DNA of 64,000 nucleotides from an uncultured Pelagibacteraceae bacterium (GTDB lineage Bacteria; Pseudomonadota; Alphaproteobacteria; Pelagibacterales; Pelagibacteraceae): NCBI GenBank assembly GCA_902622805.1, contig CACNRG010000003.1, positions 1 to 64,000 of the forward strand, read 5' to 3'. Shown piece by piece: positions 25,779 to 35,131 of this stretch (position 1 is its first letter; each line of letters starts with the position of its first letter). The notes under the pieces were generated by a model. It saw only the letters and a program-made list of their open reading frames with translations, ran no database searches and was not told where the DNA came from. The position numbers and the translations under genes were made by a program.

Positions 25779-27778
25779 AATTTTTCTTTAATTTTTTTAA
25801 CTATACTTTCGGTACTTATTCCAAAATGATCATAAATTTTCTTATAAGGAGCACTTTTTCCAAAATCATCAATCCCAAAATTTAAACCATTGTAGCCAGT
25901 ATATTTCTTCCAATAATTTGTTTCAGAAGCTTCTATAGATACAACAAGATCTGTCTCAGCTAAAATTGCACTTTTATAACCTTCACTTTGTTGATCAAAT
26001 AACTCGTGACAAGGCATTGATATAATTTTTGAATAGATACCTTCTGTGGCTAATTTATGACCAACTTCACTTGCTAAACTAGTTTCTGATCCAGTTGCTA
26101 TAATTGTTACTTTTATTTTATCATTTGTTCTCAATATTTCATAAGCACCTGTCGAAGACATATTTTTTACTGAACTCTCAACTCTCACAGGTTTAATTCC
26201 TTGTCTTGTCAATGCAATCACACTCGGTGTATTTTTGCTTTCAAGCGCTAATTGCCAACATTCAAAAGTTTCAATAAGGTCAGAGGGTCTAAAAACATTA
26301 AGATTAGGAATAGATCTCAAACTTGCCAATTGCTCAATTGGCTGATGAGTTGGCCCATCTTCACCAAGGCCAATAGAGTCATGTGTAAATACATATATTA
26401 CTTTTTGTTTCATCATTGCTGCAAGTCTGATCGAAGGTTTACAATAGTCGCTAAATATTAAAAAAGTTCCACCATAGGGTATAAGACCACTATGAAGCGA
26501 AATACCATTCATAATTCCACACATTGCATGCTCCCTAACTCCATAATGAATATAATTTCCTGAGAAATCATTTGATTTAATAATTTTATGATTTTTAGTT
26601 TTTGTATTATTTGAACCAGCTAAGTCAGCTGATCCACCTATTAAACATTGAAGTTCTGAAACTATTTCTAGAAATTTTTCAGAACATTTTCTTGTTGCTA
26701 ATGGTTCTAAAGTTTTTAAATATTCTGTTTTTGTTCTATCTATGGCTTTAGAAATAACATTTCTTAGAACATTGTTTTCTAGAGGAAAATCTTTTTTAAA
26801 ATTTTTTCCTAAAGACCACCCTAACCAATTTAATTTTTTAAGTTTTTTACTAAAATTTTTTTCGTGCTTTTCAGCTTTTTTTGATGCTCTTTCTCCGATT
26901 ATTTTCCACCCATTAATTAAATTTTTTGGAATTTCGAATGGTTTACAATCCCATTTTAATTTTTTTCTTACTAATTTTATTTCTTCTTCTCCTAATGGAC
27001 TTCCATGAGAGGAGGCCCTACCTCCTTTATTTGGAGATCCATAACCAATTATTGTTTTACATGAAATCGCTACTGGTTTTTTTGATTTTTGTGCTTTTTT
27101 TAGGGCTTTTGATATTTCTTTAAAATTATGTCCATTAATTTTTATAAAATCCCAACCATAACTTCTAAACCTTTTTTCATGATCATCTGAAACTGCCAGG
27201 CTAGTTGGACCATCAATTGAAATTGAATTATTATCAAAAAGTAAAATAAGATTTTTTAATTTCAAATGTCCAGCCAAACTTAATGCTTCATGACTAATTC
27301 CCTCCATTAGACAACCATCACCTGCGAGTACATAAGTTTTGTGATTAATAATTTCTTTTCCAACTTTTTTTTTTAAAATTTCTTCAGAGATAGCAAAACC
27401 CACTGCATTTGATATACCCTGACCTAATGGACCTGTTGTAGTTTCTATACCACTGTTAGGATGATATTCTGGATGTCCCGCACATATAGAGTTGAGTTGT
27501 CTAAAATTTTTAATATCATTTAAGGAAACACTTTTGTATCCAGTTAGATGTAAAAGTGAGTAAAGCAACATCGATCCGTGCCCGGCAGAAAGTACAAATC
27601 TGTCTCTATTAATCCAACTCGGATTTTTTGGGTTAAAGTTAAGAAAATCTCTAAATAAAACTGTTGCTACATCAGCCATTCCCATAGGCATACCCGGATG
27701 ACCAGAATTTGCCTTTTGAACAGCATCAATAGATAAAAATCTTATACAATTAGCTAAGTTGGTATATTCTTTATTCAA
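25775..27778 (-). CDS. tkt: Transketolase
   Basis: The 667-residue enzyme has the thiamine diphosphate motifs: ANSGHPGMPMG at the N-terminus, the GDGCLMEGISHEAL magnesium-binding stretch with FDNNSISIDGPT after it, the YGVREHAMCGI pyrimidine-contact region and FTHDSIGLGEDGPTHQP. It moves two-carbon units in the pentose phosphate pathway and complements the transaldolase in the window. It is the first gene of the carbon-metabolism run and is divergent from the zapA gene group across 53 bases. Confidence 0.97.
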   Translation of the reverse strand: MNKEYTNLANCIRFLSIDAVQKANSGHPGMPMGMADVATVLFRDFLNFNPKNPSWINRDRFVLSAGHGSMLLYSLLHLTGYKSVSLNDIKNFRQLNSICAGHPEYHPNSGIETTTGPLGQGISNAVGFAISEEILKKKVGKEIINHKTYVLAGDGCLMEGISHEALSLAGHLKLKNLILLFDNNSISIDGPTSLAVSDDHEKRFRSYGWDFIKINGHNFKEISKALKKAQKSKKPVAISCKTIIGYGSPNKGGRASSHGSPLGEEEIKLVRKKLKWDCKPFEIPKNLINGWKIIGERASKKAEKHEKNFSKKLKKLNWLGWSLGKNFKKDFPLENNVLRNVISKAIDRTKTEYLKTLEPLATRKCSEKFLEIVSELQCLIGGSADLAGSNNTKTKNHKIIKSNDFSGNYIHYGVREHAMCGIMNGISLHSGLIPYGGTFLIFSDYCKPSIRLAAMMKQKVIYVFTHDSIGLGEDGPTHQPIEQLASLRSIPNLNVFRPSDLIETFECWQLALESKNTPSVIALTRQGIKPVRVESSVKNMSSTGAYEILRTNDKIKVTIIATGSETSLASEVGHKLATEGIYSKIISMPCHELFDQQSEGYKSAILAETDLVVSIEASETNYWKKYTGYNGLNFGIDDFGKSAPYKKIYDHFGISTESIVKKIKEKL

Positions 27779-27831
27779 AATTATCCTGTGTAGACTTAGA
27801 AGAATCTATTTAATATTATAAATATATATAT

Positions 27832-28155
27832 ATGAATTCTATAACTGAAAAAGAAAAAAAACTTAGTTCTGCATTAGAAAGATTAAGAAAATTAAATTTT
27901 AAAAATCCAGAATTAGACAAAAGTATTGTAGAATTTAATGATAAAAAAAATCAATTAGAAATTGAAAAAAAAGAGCTTGAAGATAAATATAACTTGTTAA
28001 AAGAGGATTACGACGTTTTATCTGGAAAAATAGAGGAGATAAAAGATAAAGAAAAACTAGAGGAGAGAAAACAAATTGAATTTTCAGAAAAAATTGATGA
28101 ATTAAATCAAGAAACAGATATTTTATTAGAGGAAATTGACAAATGGCAAACGTAA
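27832..28155 (+). CDS. Coiled-coil protein, DUF4164-like, upstream of zapA
   Basis: This 107-residue protein is almost wholly charged heptad-like sequence and predicts a long coiled coil with no membrane segment or enzyme motif. In many alphaproteobacteria a small coiled-coil protein (DUF4164) sits just before zapA; position and character agree. Its end overlaps the zapA start by 13 bases, so they are coupled and may act together at the division site. Function is inferred from context. Confidence 0.65.
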   Translation: MNSITEKEKKLSSALERLRKLNFKNPELDKSIVEFNDKKNQLEIEKKELEDKYNLLKEDYDVLSGKIEEIKDKEKLEERKQIEFSEKIDELNQETDILLEEIDKWQT

Positions 28156-28586
28156 GTATCAAATTTAATGGTAAAGAATTTTTATTATCTTGCGATGATG
28201 GTCAAGAAGAACATTTAGAGGAACTTTTAATACAATTAAATCAAAAATTTAATGAGCTTAAAAACGATCTTGGAAATTTAGGTGAAAATAAATTACTTTT
28301 AATAACAGCAGTAAAAGTAATGGATGAATACCATGAAACAAAAAAAAAAGTTGAGCAAAAAAAAAATGAATTAAAAGAGCTTTCAAATAAATTTAGAGAA
28401 TTAAAAAATTTAGTTTATGACTATAAAGAAAAAAAAGAAGACGAAATAGATAGACTAATAAAAAGACATGATAATTTAAAACTTGAAATTGAAAATAATC
28501 AAAAAAATTATGAAAAATTAATTGATCAAACTGCTGATGAGATATCAAATTTCATAGATAAAGCTAATTTAGAAAAATTATCTTAA
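28143..28586 (+). CDS. zapA: Cell division protein ZapA
   Basis: The N-terminal 100 residues fit ZapA: MANVSIKFNGKEFLLSCDDGQEE forms the dimer domain, followed by ELLIQLNQKFNEL and a helix LLLITAVKVMDEYHE. A long coiled coil fills the rest; at 147 residues it is longer than E. coli ZapA (109). ZapA bundles FtsZ filaments. The next gene is the folate cyclo-ligase, as in E. coli, but the spacer is only nine bases, so there is no room for the 6S RNA gene found between these genes in enterobacteria. Confidence 0.82.
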   Translation: MANVSIKFNGKEFLLSCDDGQEEHLEELLIQLNQKFNELKNDLGNLGENKLLLITAVKVMDEYHETKKKVEQKKNELKELSNKFRELKNLVYDYKEKKEDEIDRLIKRHDNLKLEIENNQKNYEKLIDQTADEISNFIDKANLEKLS

Positions 28587-28595
28587 GAAATACTA

Positions 28596-29141
28596 GTGAA
28601 TAAATCCTCTATTAGAAAAAAAATATTAAAACTAAGAAAAAAAAAATATTCAAAAAATTTATCTATTGATTTAATTAAGCTTTCAAAATTTTTAGATAAA
28701 AAGAGATTTACCTCAAAAATTATTGGAGGCTATTATCCATTCAACTATGAATTAAATATATTAAATATATTAGAAAAATTTGAAAAAAAAAATTACATAA
28801 TTTCATTACCTAAAATCAGTAAAAACAATCAAATGGATTTTTTTTCATGGTCATTTAAAGAGCCTTTAAAAATTAATAAATATGGCATTCCTGAGACAAC
28901 ATCTAATAAAAAAATTTATCCAAATATTTTATTAATTCCATTGGTTGGATTTGATGATCAATTGAATAGGTTAGGTTATGGGGGAGGTTACTATGATAGA
29001 TATTTATCTAAAGCACAAGACAAACGTAGAATAATTAAAATTGGCGTAGGTTTTTCTTTCCAAAAAATTAAAAACATACCTATAAATAAGTACGATAAAA
29101 AACTTGATTGTATCATTACAGAAAGAGAAATAATTGAATGA
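28596..29141 (+). CDS. fau: 5-formyltetrahydrofolate cyclo-ligase
   Basis: The 181-residue protein has an N-terminal lysine/arginine-rich helix, SLPKISKNNQMDFF in the middle and the ATP-site signature LIPLVGFDDQLNRLGYGGGYYDRYL near residue 110, followed by KIGVGFSFQ. The enzyme turns 5-formyl-THF into 5,10-methenyl-THF with ATP. The start is a GTG at 28596. It is placed after zapA as in other proteobacteria and overlaps the following phosphoesterase gene by four bases. Confidence 0.93.
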   Translation: MNKSSIRKKILKLRKKKYSKNLSIDLIKLSKFLDKKRFTSKIIGGYYPFNYELNILNILEKFEKKNYIISLPKISKNNQMDFFSWSFKEPLKINKYGIPETTSNKKIYPNILLIPLVGFDDQLNRLGYGGGYYDRYLSKAQDKRRIIKIGVGFSFQKIKNIPINKYDKKLDCIITEREIIE

Positions 29142-29944
29142 AAATTTTGTTCTTAGGTGATGTAGTTGGAATTTCTGGAAGTTCAAAAATTTTGAATAAT
29201 TTAAAATCAGAAATAGAAAAAAAAAAAATTGATTTTGTAATTATAAATGGTGAAAACTCAGCAGAAGCAGGAGTGGGTCTTACAGAACAAAACTGTAAAG
29301 ATTTTTTTAATTGTGGAGTAAACGTGATCACAACAGGGAATCATGTTTGGGATCAAAAAGCAATAATGAATTATATTGATAAAGAAAATAGACTTTTAAG
29401 ACCTTATAATTTATTTGAGCCATCACCTGGTAAAGGATTTGGAGTTTATAAAACATCTAATAACAAAAACATTGGAGTTTTGAACCTTATGGGGAATGTA
29501 CATATGAAAAAGTGTGAAGATGTATTTGAGACAGCAAAGAAATTTTTAACAAACAATGTTCTTGGTGAGGATTATGATTTATTGATAGTTGATTTTCATG
29601 CAGAAATTACAAGTGAAAAAAATGCTATTGGTCATTATTTTGATGGGAAAGCCACACTAGTTGTTGGCACGCATACTCATATACCAACTAGTGATGCTCG
29701 TATTTTAAAAAATGGGACAGCTTATCAAACAGATGCAGGTATGTGCGGTGATTATGATTCTGTTATTGGAATGAATAAAGAAAATTCAATTAATAAATTT
29801 CTTAAAGAAAATTCTACTAAACATTATCCTGCTCTAGGAGAGGCTACTTTAAGTGGAGTTATAGTTGATTGTGATTTAAAAACTGGGCTTTCAAAACATG
29901 TAGAAAGTTATATCTTTGGTGATCAATTAAAAAATACATTATAG
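29138..29944 (+). CDS. YmdB-family metallophosphoesterase
   Basis: The 268-residue protein begins MKILFLGDVVGISG and contains the dinuclear-metal motifs of the YmdB/TIGR00282 group: NGENSAEAGVGL near residue 38, TTGNHVWDQK near 67, VDFHAEITSEK near 150 and GTHTHIPTSDAR near 178. Bacillus YmdB hydrolyses cyclic nucleotides and affects RNA turnover; the role in alphaproteobacteria is not settled. It is in tandem with yebC (three bases). Confidence 0.9.
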   Translation: MKILFLGDVVGISGSSKILNNLKSEIEKKKIDFVIINGENSAEAGVGLTEQNCKDFFNCGVNVITTGNHVWDQKAIMNYIDKENRLLRPYNLFEPSPGKGFGVYKTSNNKNIGVLNLMGNVHMKKCEDVFETAKKFLTNNVLGEDYDLLIVDFHAEITSEKNAIGHYFDGKATLVVGTHTHIPTSDARILKNGTAYQTDAGMCGDYDSVIGMNKENSINKFLKENSTKHYPALGEATLSGVIVDCDLKTGLSKHVESYIFGDQLKNTL

Positions 29945-29947
29945 TTT

Positions 29948-30673
29948 ATGGCAGGACATTCACATTGGGCAGGTATAAAACATAAAAAAGGAAAAGCAGA
30001 TAAGCAAAGATCAAAAATATTTTCAAAACTTTCAAAAGAAATTACTGTTGCAGCTAAACTAGGTGATAAAGATCCAGCAATGAATCCAAGATTGCGTTCA
30101 GCAGTTCAGGCGGCGAGATCTGCTAATATGCCGAAGGATAATATTGAAAGAGCAATAGATAAATCTTCGGTAAATACAGAATCGAACTTCGAAAATTTGA
30201 GATATGAGGGTTTTGGGCCAGATAAAGTTGCAGTGATTGTTGAAACTTTAACAGATAATAAAAATAGAACAGCCTCCAATATTAGAGCAATATTTCAAAA
30301 AGCTGGTGGAAGTCTTGGAACACAAGGATCAGCATCACATAATTTTAACCAGATGGGAGTTATCAAGATTAGTAAAGATGAAATTTCTGAAGAGGAGATA
30401 CTTGAGCTTGCGATAGAAGCTGGTGCAGATGAATGTAAATCAATAGAAAATATTCATGAAATACAGTGCTCAGTAAATGAAATCTATAATGTAAAAAAAA
30501 ATCTTGAAAATAGGATAAACAACTTTATTTCAACAGAAATTGAATGGATACCCTTAAATAGTGTAAAAGTTTCAGACGAAAAACAACAAAAATTAATAGA
30601 ATTTTTTGAAACATTAGAAGATGATGACGATGTTCAGAATATTTTTTTAAATGCAGAGCTTAGAACCAACTGA
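29948..30673 (+). CDS. yebC: YebC/PmpR-family regulatory or translation factor
   Basis: A standard 241-residue YebC: MAGHSHWAGIKHKKGKAD at the start, ARSANMPKDNIERAIDK, YEGFGPDKVAVIVETLTDN, and GSLGTQGSASHNFNQMG. Members have been described as transcription regulators and, more recently, as factors that help ribosomes at proline-rich stretches. It usually lies just before ruvC, and here it overlaps the start of a RuvC-like gene by one base. Confidence 0.95.
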   Translation: MAGHSHWAGIKHKKGKADKQRSKIFSKLSKEITVAAKLGDKDPAMNPRLRSAVQAARSANMPKDNIERAIDKSSVNTESNFENLRYEGFGPDKVAVIVETLTDNKNRTASNIRAIFQKAGGSLGTQGSASHNFNQMGVIKISKDEISEEEILELAIEAGADECKSIENIHEIQCSVNEIYNVKKNLENRINNFISTEIEWIPLNSVKVSDEKQQKLIEFFETLEDDDDVQNIFLNAELRTN

Positions 30674-31167
30674 TGTTTGTAATTGGAATAGACCCTGGAA
30701 TATCTGGATCAATTTGTTTTTTTGAGGATGGAAAAATTTTAGATGTAGTTGAAATGCCTACAATGACTGAAGGGAAAAAAAATAAAAGACAAGTCAATGG
30801 ATCTCAAATTTATAATGAAATTACAAAAAAAATAAAACATATTGATAAGAAAGATATTAAAGTCATAGTTGAGCAAGTATCGGCTATGCCGGGTCAGGGT
30901 GTTACAAGCATGTTTAATTTTGGTCAATCTTTTGGAATACTAAAGGGAATTTGTTCTGCAATGCAACTCCCAATCTATTTTGTTAGACCAGCCAAATGGA
31001 AGAAATATTATAACTTAATTAATTCAGAAAAAGACGCAAGTAGAACAAAAGCAATAGAAATATTTCCATATTTTTCCTCAAATTTGGCAAAAAAAAAAGA
31101 CTCGAATAAGGCTGATGCAATTTTAATTTCTTGTTATTTTTATGAAACATTCAGACAAGAAGAATAA
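30673..31167 (+). CDS. ruvC: RuvC-like Holliday junction endonuclease, divergent phage-type
   Basis: The 164-residue protein has the RNase H fold order of RuvC: Asp7 in IGIDPG, Glu67 in VIVEQVSAMPG and Asp148 in KADAILIS. The middle motif MPGQGVTSMFNFGQSFGIL and the KADAILISCY ending resemble the phage/RuvC-like family more than E. coli RuvC; the residue three before Asp148 is Asn145, where E. coli has its other Asp. Position after yebC is the classic place of ruvC, but ruvA and ruvB do not follow; tolQ does. It probably resolves recombination junctions; activity is unproven. Confidence 0.75.
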   Translation: MFVIGIDPGISGSICFFEDGKILDVVEMPTMTEGKKNKRQVNGSQIYNEITKKIKHIDKKDIKVIVEQVSAMPGQGVTSMFNFGQSFGILKGICSAMQLPIYFVRPAKWKKYYNLINSEKDASRTKAIEIFPYFSSNLAKKKDSNKADAILISCYFYETFRQEE

Positions 31168-31217
31168 CAAAATTTATAGGACAAATTGATGACACAATTG
31201 AGTGTGAGAAGTTAAAA

Positions 31218-31892
31218 ATGGAAGCTGATATAACATCTCAAGCAGTAGGTTTAGCATCTAGTGCAGATTTTTCTTTGGTTAATCTATTCATCCGAGCAGA
31301 TATTATAGTTAAATCTGTAATTATTATTTTAATAGTATGTTCAATTTATTCTTGGGCGGTGATAATAGAAAAATTTAAATTATTTAAAAAAATTAATAAA
31401 TCTACAGAGGAGTTTGAGGCAAAATTTTGGAACTCAAAATCTGCGGAGTCGTTTTACAATAACTTACCGTCAAATACTGAAGATCCAATGGCACTGGTTT
31501 TTAAGGAAGCAATGCAAAATTTACTGAAAAAAAGATCAAAAACAGATCTACATGAAAGAATTACAACAATGTTAGAAACTGGAATTGAAAAACAAACTTC
31601 AAAAATTAGTAAAGGTTATACTTTTTTGGCAACAGTAGGTTCAACAGCGCCTTTTATTGGTTTGTTTGGAACAGTTTGGGGAATTATGAATTCATTTCAA
31701 TCTATTGCAATTTCAAGGAATACTAGTTTAGCAATTGTTGCGCCAGGAATAGCTGAAGCGTTATTTGCTACTGCATTAGGATTGTTGGCTGCAATACCAG
31801 CAGTTATTGCATACAATAAATTTAATAATGACTTAATTCTGTACTCTAAAAAATTAGAAAATTTTTCAAAAAGATTTTTAACTATAATTTAA
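31218..31892 (+). CDS. tolQ: Tol-Pal system proton channel subunit TolQ
   Basis: The 224-residue inner-membrane protein has three spans: one near residues 28-50, and a pair beginning with YTFLATVGSTAPFIGLFGTVWG and ALGLLAAIPAVIAYN. The cytoplasmic loop between span one and two is the expected size. TolQ with TolR forms the proton-driven motor that moves TolA. It starts the tolQ-tolR-tolA-tolB-pal-cpoB operon; the 50-base gap after the RuvC-like gene holds no other gene. Confidence 0.94.
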   Translation: MEADITSQAVGLASSADFSLVNLFIRADIIVKSVIIILIVCSIYSWAVIIEKFKLFKKINKSTEEFEAKFWNSKSAESFYNNLPSNTEDPMALVFKEAMQNLLKKRSKTDLHERITTMLETGIEKQTSKISKGYTFLATVGSTAPFIGLFGTVWGIMNSFQSIAISRNTSLAIVAPGIAEALFATALGLLAAIPAVIAYNKFNNDLILYSKKLENFSKRFLTII

Positions 31893-31893
31893 A

Positions 31894-32310
31894 ATGGCTT
31901 TTAAATTAAATCGTTCCTCTAAAGAACCAATGAGCGAAATAAATGTCACACCTTTTGTGGATGTGATGTTAGTGCTTTTGATAATATTTATGGTAACTGC
32001 ACCATTATTAACTGTTGGTGTTCAGGTTGATCTTCCCGAAAGTTCAGCAGACTCTCTTCCTGAAGAACAAGAACCTTTGACTTTAACAATAAATTCAAAA
32101 GGAGAGATTTTTATTCAAGAGTCAAAAGTTGAGTATGAAAAAATTATTGCAAAGGTTTTAGCAGTATCAAAAAATAGAACTGACACAAGAATTTATGTTA
32201 GAGGAGATAAAACAATTAATTACGGAAGAGTTTTAGAAATTATGGGATTACTTTCGGGCTCAGGTTTTACAAAAGTTGCATTAATTTCAGAGCCATATAA
32301 AGAAAGGTAA
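31894..32310 (+). CDS. tolR: Tol-Pal system protein TolR
   Basis: This 138-residue ExbD/TolR protein has an N-terminal INVTPFVDVMLVLLIIFMVT span with the conserved proton-carrying aspartate (FVDVML), followed by a periplasmic domain with VDLPES and IYVRGDKTINYGRV. It pairs with TolQ in the motor. It begins one base after the tolQ stop, which supports linked translation. Confidence 0.95.
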   Translation: MAFKLNRSSKEPMSEINVTPFVDVMLVLLIIFMVTAPLLTVGVQVDLPESSADSLPEEQEPLTLTINSKGEIFIQESKVEYEKIIAKVLAVSKNRTDTRIYVRGDKTINYGRVLEIMGLLSGSGFTKVALISEPYKER

Positions 32311-32317
32311 TTAGAGG

Positions 32318-33127
32318 GTGAATAGAAGTATTATTATATCTTCTGTTTTACATGTATTTGTAATAATTTTAACAGCAATGAGTCTTCCATTTTTAGCAAA
32401 AAAAGCAATTGATCTTCCTCCGATTGTATCCGTAGAGTTAATTCAAATTGCTGAAAAAACTAATATTCCATTTGCCCCTAAGGCTAAAAAAATTATTGAT
32501 AAAGCAAAAGAAAAAGAGAAAAAATTAGTTTCTGAGCAGGCACCTCCAAAAAAAGTAAAAAAGAAAAAACCAGATGCAGTTCCAATGCCAGAGGATAATG
32601 TAAAAAAAATTAAAAAAGTAGAAGATGATACTCAAAACCCAGAAAAAATTGATAATGAAGTAAAGCAAGTTTCAGAGTTTGAAAAAGAGGAATTATTTGA
32701 TCCTAATAATATTGCAGCACTAATAGATAAATCTAAAGAGGAAATAGCATCAGAAGTAAACAAAACTGATAAAATTTCTCAAGATCAATCTAAGAATTTT
32801 GAAAATACAGGTCTCACTTTAAATGAGGAAGATGCACTCAAGGCCCAGATTTTTGGTTGTTGGAGTATTCCACTTGGTTTACCATATAATGAAAACTTAT
32901 TAGTACGAATTAAACTTGAATTAAATCCTGATGGTTCAGTTAGCAAATCTGAAATTTTAGACCATGCTAGAATGAATAGACCTGGACAAGGATTTTACAA
33001 AGTTTTAGCAGAAAGTGCACTTAGAGCTGTTAAATTATGTCAACCTTTAAGAGTACCTTCAACTGGATATGAGAGATGGAAAGAGTTACAATTAAATTTT
33101 GATGCAAGAGAAATGCTAGAAGGTTAA
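32318..33127 (+). CDS. tolA: Tol-Pal system protein TolA
   Basis: The 269-residue protein has one N-terminal membrane helix ([20 protein letters not shown]), a lysine/proline/glutamate-rich middle of about 150 residues and a C-terminal domain with [15 protein letters not shown] and [10 protein letters not shown], which fits the TolA/TonB end domain. The central rod is much shorter than in E. coli TolA (421 residues). TolA reaches across the periplasm to Pal and TolB. The start is a GTG at 32318 preceded by AGAGG. Confidence 0.87.
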   Translation: MNRSIIISSVLHVFVIILTAMSLPFLAKKAIDLPPIVSVELIQIAEKTNIPFAPKAKKIIDKAKEKEKKLVSEQAPPKKVKKKKPDAVPMPEDNVKKIKKVEDDTQNPEKIDNEVKQVSEFEKEELFDPNNIAALIDKSKEEIASEVNKTDKISQDQSKNFENTGLTLNEEDALKAQIFGCWSIPLGLPYNENLLVRIKLELNPDGSVSKSEILDHARMNRPGQGFYKVLAESALRAVKLCQPLRVPSTGYERWKELQLNFDAREMLEG

Positions 33128-33129
33128 CT

Positions 33130-34482
33130 ATGAAAAATATAAAATTTTTTTTATTATCATTATTAGTAATTTTATTAAGCCCAATAAAATCATATAGTTT
33201 GATTGAAGTTGATATTACAAGAGGAAATTTGAATCCACTACCAGTGGCAGTTTCACCTCTATCTATAGATGAAAAATCTAAAATAAGTTTCGAGAATTTA
33301 CTTAAAAAGAAAAATATAGGTGAAGAAATATCTTCAATTGTTGAAAATAATTTAAAAACATCTGGATTGTTTAATCCGTTAAATAAAGATGCTTTTCTTC
33401 AAGCACCTGATATAGCAAATTTAAAACCGAGATTTGAAGACTGGAACTTAATTAAAGCACAAGCACTTATAACAGGTAAAGTTACTAAGGTTGAAGATAA
33501 GTTGAGGGTTGAATTTAGACTTTGGGATGTGTTAGCTGGAAAAGAAATGATGGCTCTTGCATTTACAACAGTGCCAACTAATTGGAGAAGGGTTGGTCAT
33601 ATAATTTCAGATAAAGTTTATGAGAGATTAACTGGTGAAAAAGGTTATTTTGATACAAGAATTATTTATGTTGCTGAAGAAGGGCCAAAAACAAAAAGAA
33701 TTAAAAAACTAGCCATAATGGATCAAGACGGTGCTAATAATAAGTTTTTAACTTTAGGTAATGAGTTAGTTTTAACACCAAGGTTCAATCCTAACAGTCA
33801 GATGGTAACTTATCTTTCTTATTTTAGAAATTTACCTCGAGTTTATTTATTAGACATTGAAACTGGTATGCAAGAGGTTGTTGGTGATTTCCCAGGAATG
33901 ACTTTTGCACCACGTTTCTCTCCAGATGGAAAAAAAATAATCATGAGTTTTGCTAAAGATGGAAATTCAGATATTTATACGATGGATCTAGAAAACAGAA
34001 TTGTAGAAAAAATTACAAATCATCCCTCAATTGATACATCGCCATCATATTCACCTAATGGAAAATTTATTTGTTTTAACTCTGATAGAAGCGGTTATCA
34101 GCAAATATATGTTATGAATAGTGATGGCAGCAATGTTAAAAGAATTTCTTTTGGGAATGGAATTTATGGAACGCCAGTTTGGTCACCAAGAGGTGATTTA
34201 ATAGCTTTTACTAAGTTACACAAAGGTAAATTTTATATTGGTGTAATGAGAACTGATGGAAGTGGTGAAAGATTATTGACTGAAAACTTCTATCAAGAGG
34301 CTCCATCTTGGTCTCCAAATGGAAGAGTTCTTATTTTTTATAGAGAAACAAAGACAGATGATAAAGGTGAAGGTTTTTCAGCAAAACTATGGTCTATAGA
34401 TCTCACAGGATACAATGAAAGAATGGTAAAAACACCTAAAGATGGGTCAGACCCATCGTGGTCGTCTTTGTTGAGTAATTAG
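33130..34482 (+). CDS. tolB: Tol-Pal system periplasmic protein TolB
   Basis: The 450-residue protein starts with a signal peptide (cleavage likely after SYS near residue 24), followed by the TolB N-terminal domain and a beta-propeller with repeated [31 protein letters not shown] and [10 protein letters not shown] blades. TolB binds Pal and links the outer membrane to the peptidoglycan and TolA. It begins two bases after tolA. Confidence 0.95.
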   Translation: MKNIKFFLLSLLVILLSPIKSYSLIEVDITRGNLNPLPVAVSPLSIDEKSKISFENLLKKKNIGEEISSIVENNLKTSGLFNPLNKDAFLQAPDIANLKPRFEDWNLIKAQALITGKVTKVEDKLRVEFRLWDVLAGKEMMALAFTTVPTNWRRVGHIISDKVYERLTGEKGYFDTRIIYVAEEGPKTKRIKKLAIMDQDGANNKFLTLGNELVLTPRFNPNSQMVTYLSYFRNLPRVYLLDIETGMQEVVGDFPGMTFAPRFSPDGKKIIMSFAKDGNSDIYTMDLENRIVEKITNHPSIDTSPSYSPNGKFICFNSDRSGYQQIYVMNSDGSNVKRISFGNGIYGTPVWSPRGDLIAFTKLHKGKFYIGVMRTDGSGERLLTENFYQEAPSWSPNGRVLIFYRETKTDDKGEGFSAKLWSIDLTGYNERMVKTPKDGSDPSWSSLLSN

Positions 34483-34567
34483 CTTCAAAATACTTGATTT
34501 TTTAACTTGAAACATCTAGTTAGGTGTGAAAATATTAAATATTAGAAATATTGATTAAGGAGTAATA

Positions 34568-35047
34568 ATGAAATTAAACAAAATTTTAAAAAACTTACTT
34601 TTAGTTGTAGTAGCATGTTTTGCATTAAGCGCATGCGCAACAAAAAAAGTTTCAACAGGGCAAATGCAAGGTGATGTGTATACAGGCACAGACACAGTTG
34701 AATATTTAGCTTCAGGCGTGCCAGATAGAGTATTCTTTGCAACTAATGAGTCAGTTTTAACCACTGCTTCAAGAGAAACGTTAAGAAAACAAGCTGGATG
34801 GCTAAGAAAAAATTCAAATGTAACAATTGTGCTTGAAGGTCATGCAGATGAAAGAGGTACCAGAGAATACAACTTAGCTTTAGGTGAAAGAAGAGCTAAC
34901 GCTGCTAAGGATTATTTAATGACTTATGGTATTTCTTCAGACAGAATATCAGTTCTAAGTTATGGTAAAGAAAGACCAGTAGATTCTGGTTCTAATCCAC
35001 TAGCTTGGTCAAAAAATAGACGATCAGTTACAGTTAAAGCAAATTAG
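34568..35047 (+). CDS. pal: Peptidoglycan-associated lipoprotein Pal
   Basis: The 159-residue protein has a lipoprotein signal with lipobox LSAC (lipidated Cys23) and a C-terminal OmpA-like domain containing LEGHADERGTREYNLALGERRA and the peptidoglycan-binding aspartate and arginine of that motif. Pal anchors the outer membrane to the wall. A strong ribosome site AAGGAG lies seven bases before the ATG, better than most genes here, and a strong terminator follows, so it is probably highly expressed. Confidence 0.96.
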   Translation: MKLNKILKNLLLVVVACFALSACATKKVSTGQMQGDVYTGTDTVEYLASGVPDRVFFATNESVLTTASRETLRKQAGWLRKNSNVTIVLEGHADERGTREYNLALGERRANAAKDYLMTYGISSDRISVLSYGKERPVDSGSNPLAWSKNRRSVTVKAN

Positions 35048-35065
35048 TAAATATTTCTAAAATTT

Positions 35066-35105
35066 AAAGATCCCTTAATTATTAAAATTAAGGGATCTTT
35101 TTTTT
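35066..35105 (+). terminator. Intrinsic terminator after pal
   Basis: A perfect 15-base inverted repeat (35066-35080 with 35086-35100) encloses a five-base loop and is followed by a run of T. It lies 18 bases after the pal stop and is the clearest intrinsic terminator in the window. It divides pal from cpoB, perhaps only partly. Confidence 0.9.
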
Positions 35106-35131
35106 GCCATCTTTATAAACATAAATCATTA

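Noticed and set aside
28586-28596. 6S RNA gene between zapA and fau
   Set aside because: The spacer is only nine bases, so the usual gene cannot be there.
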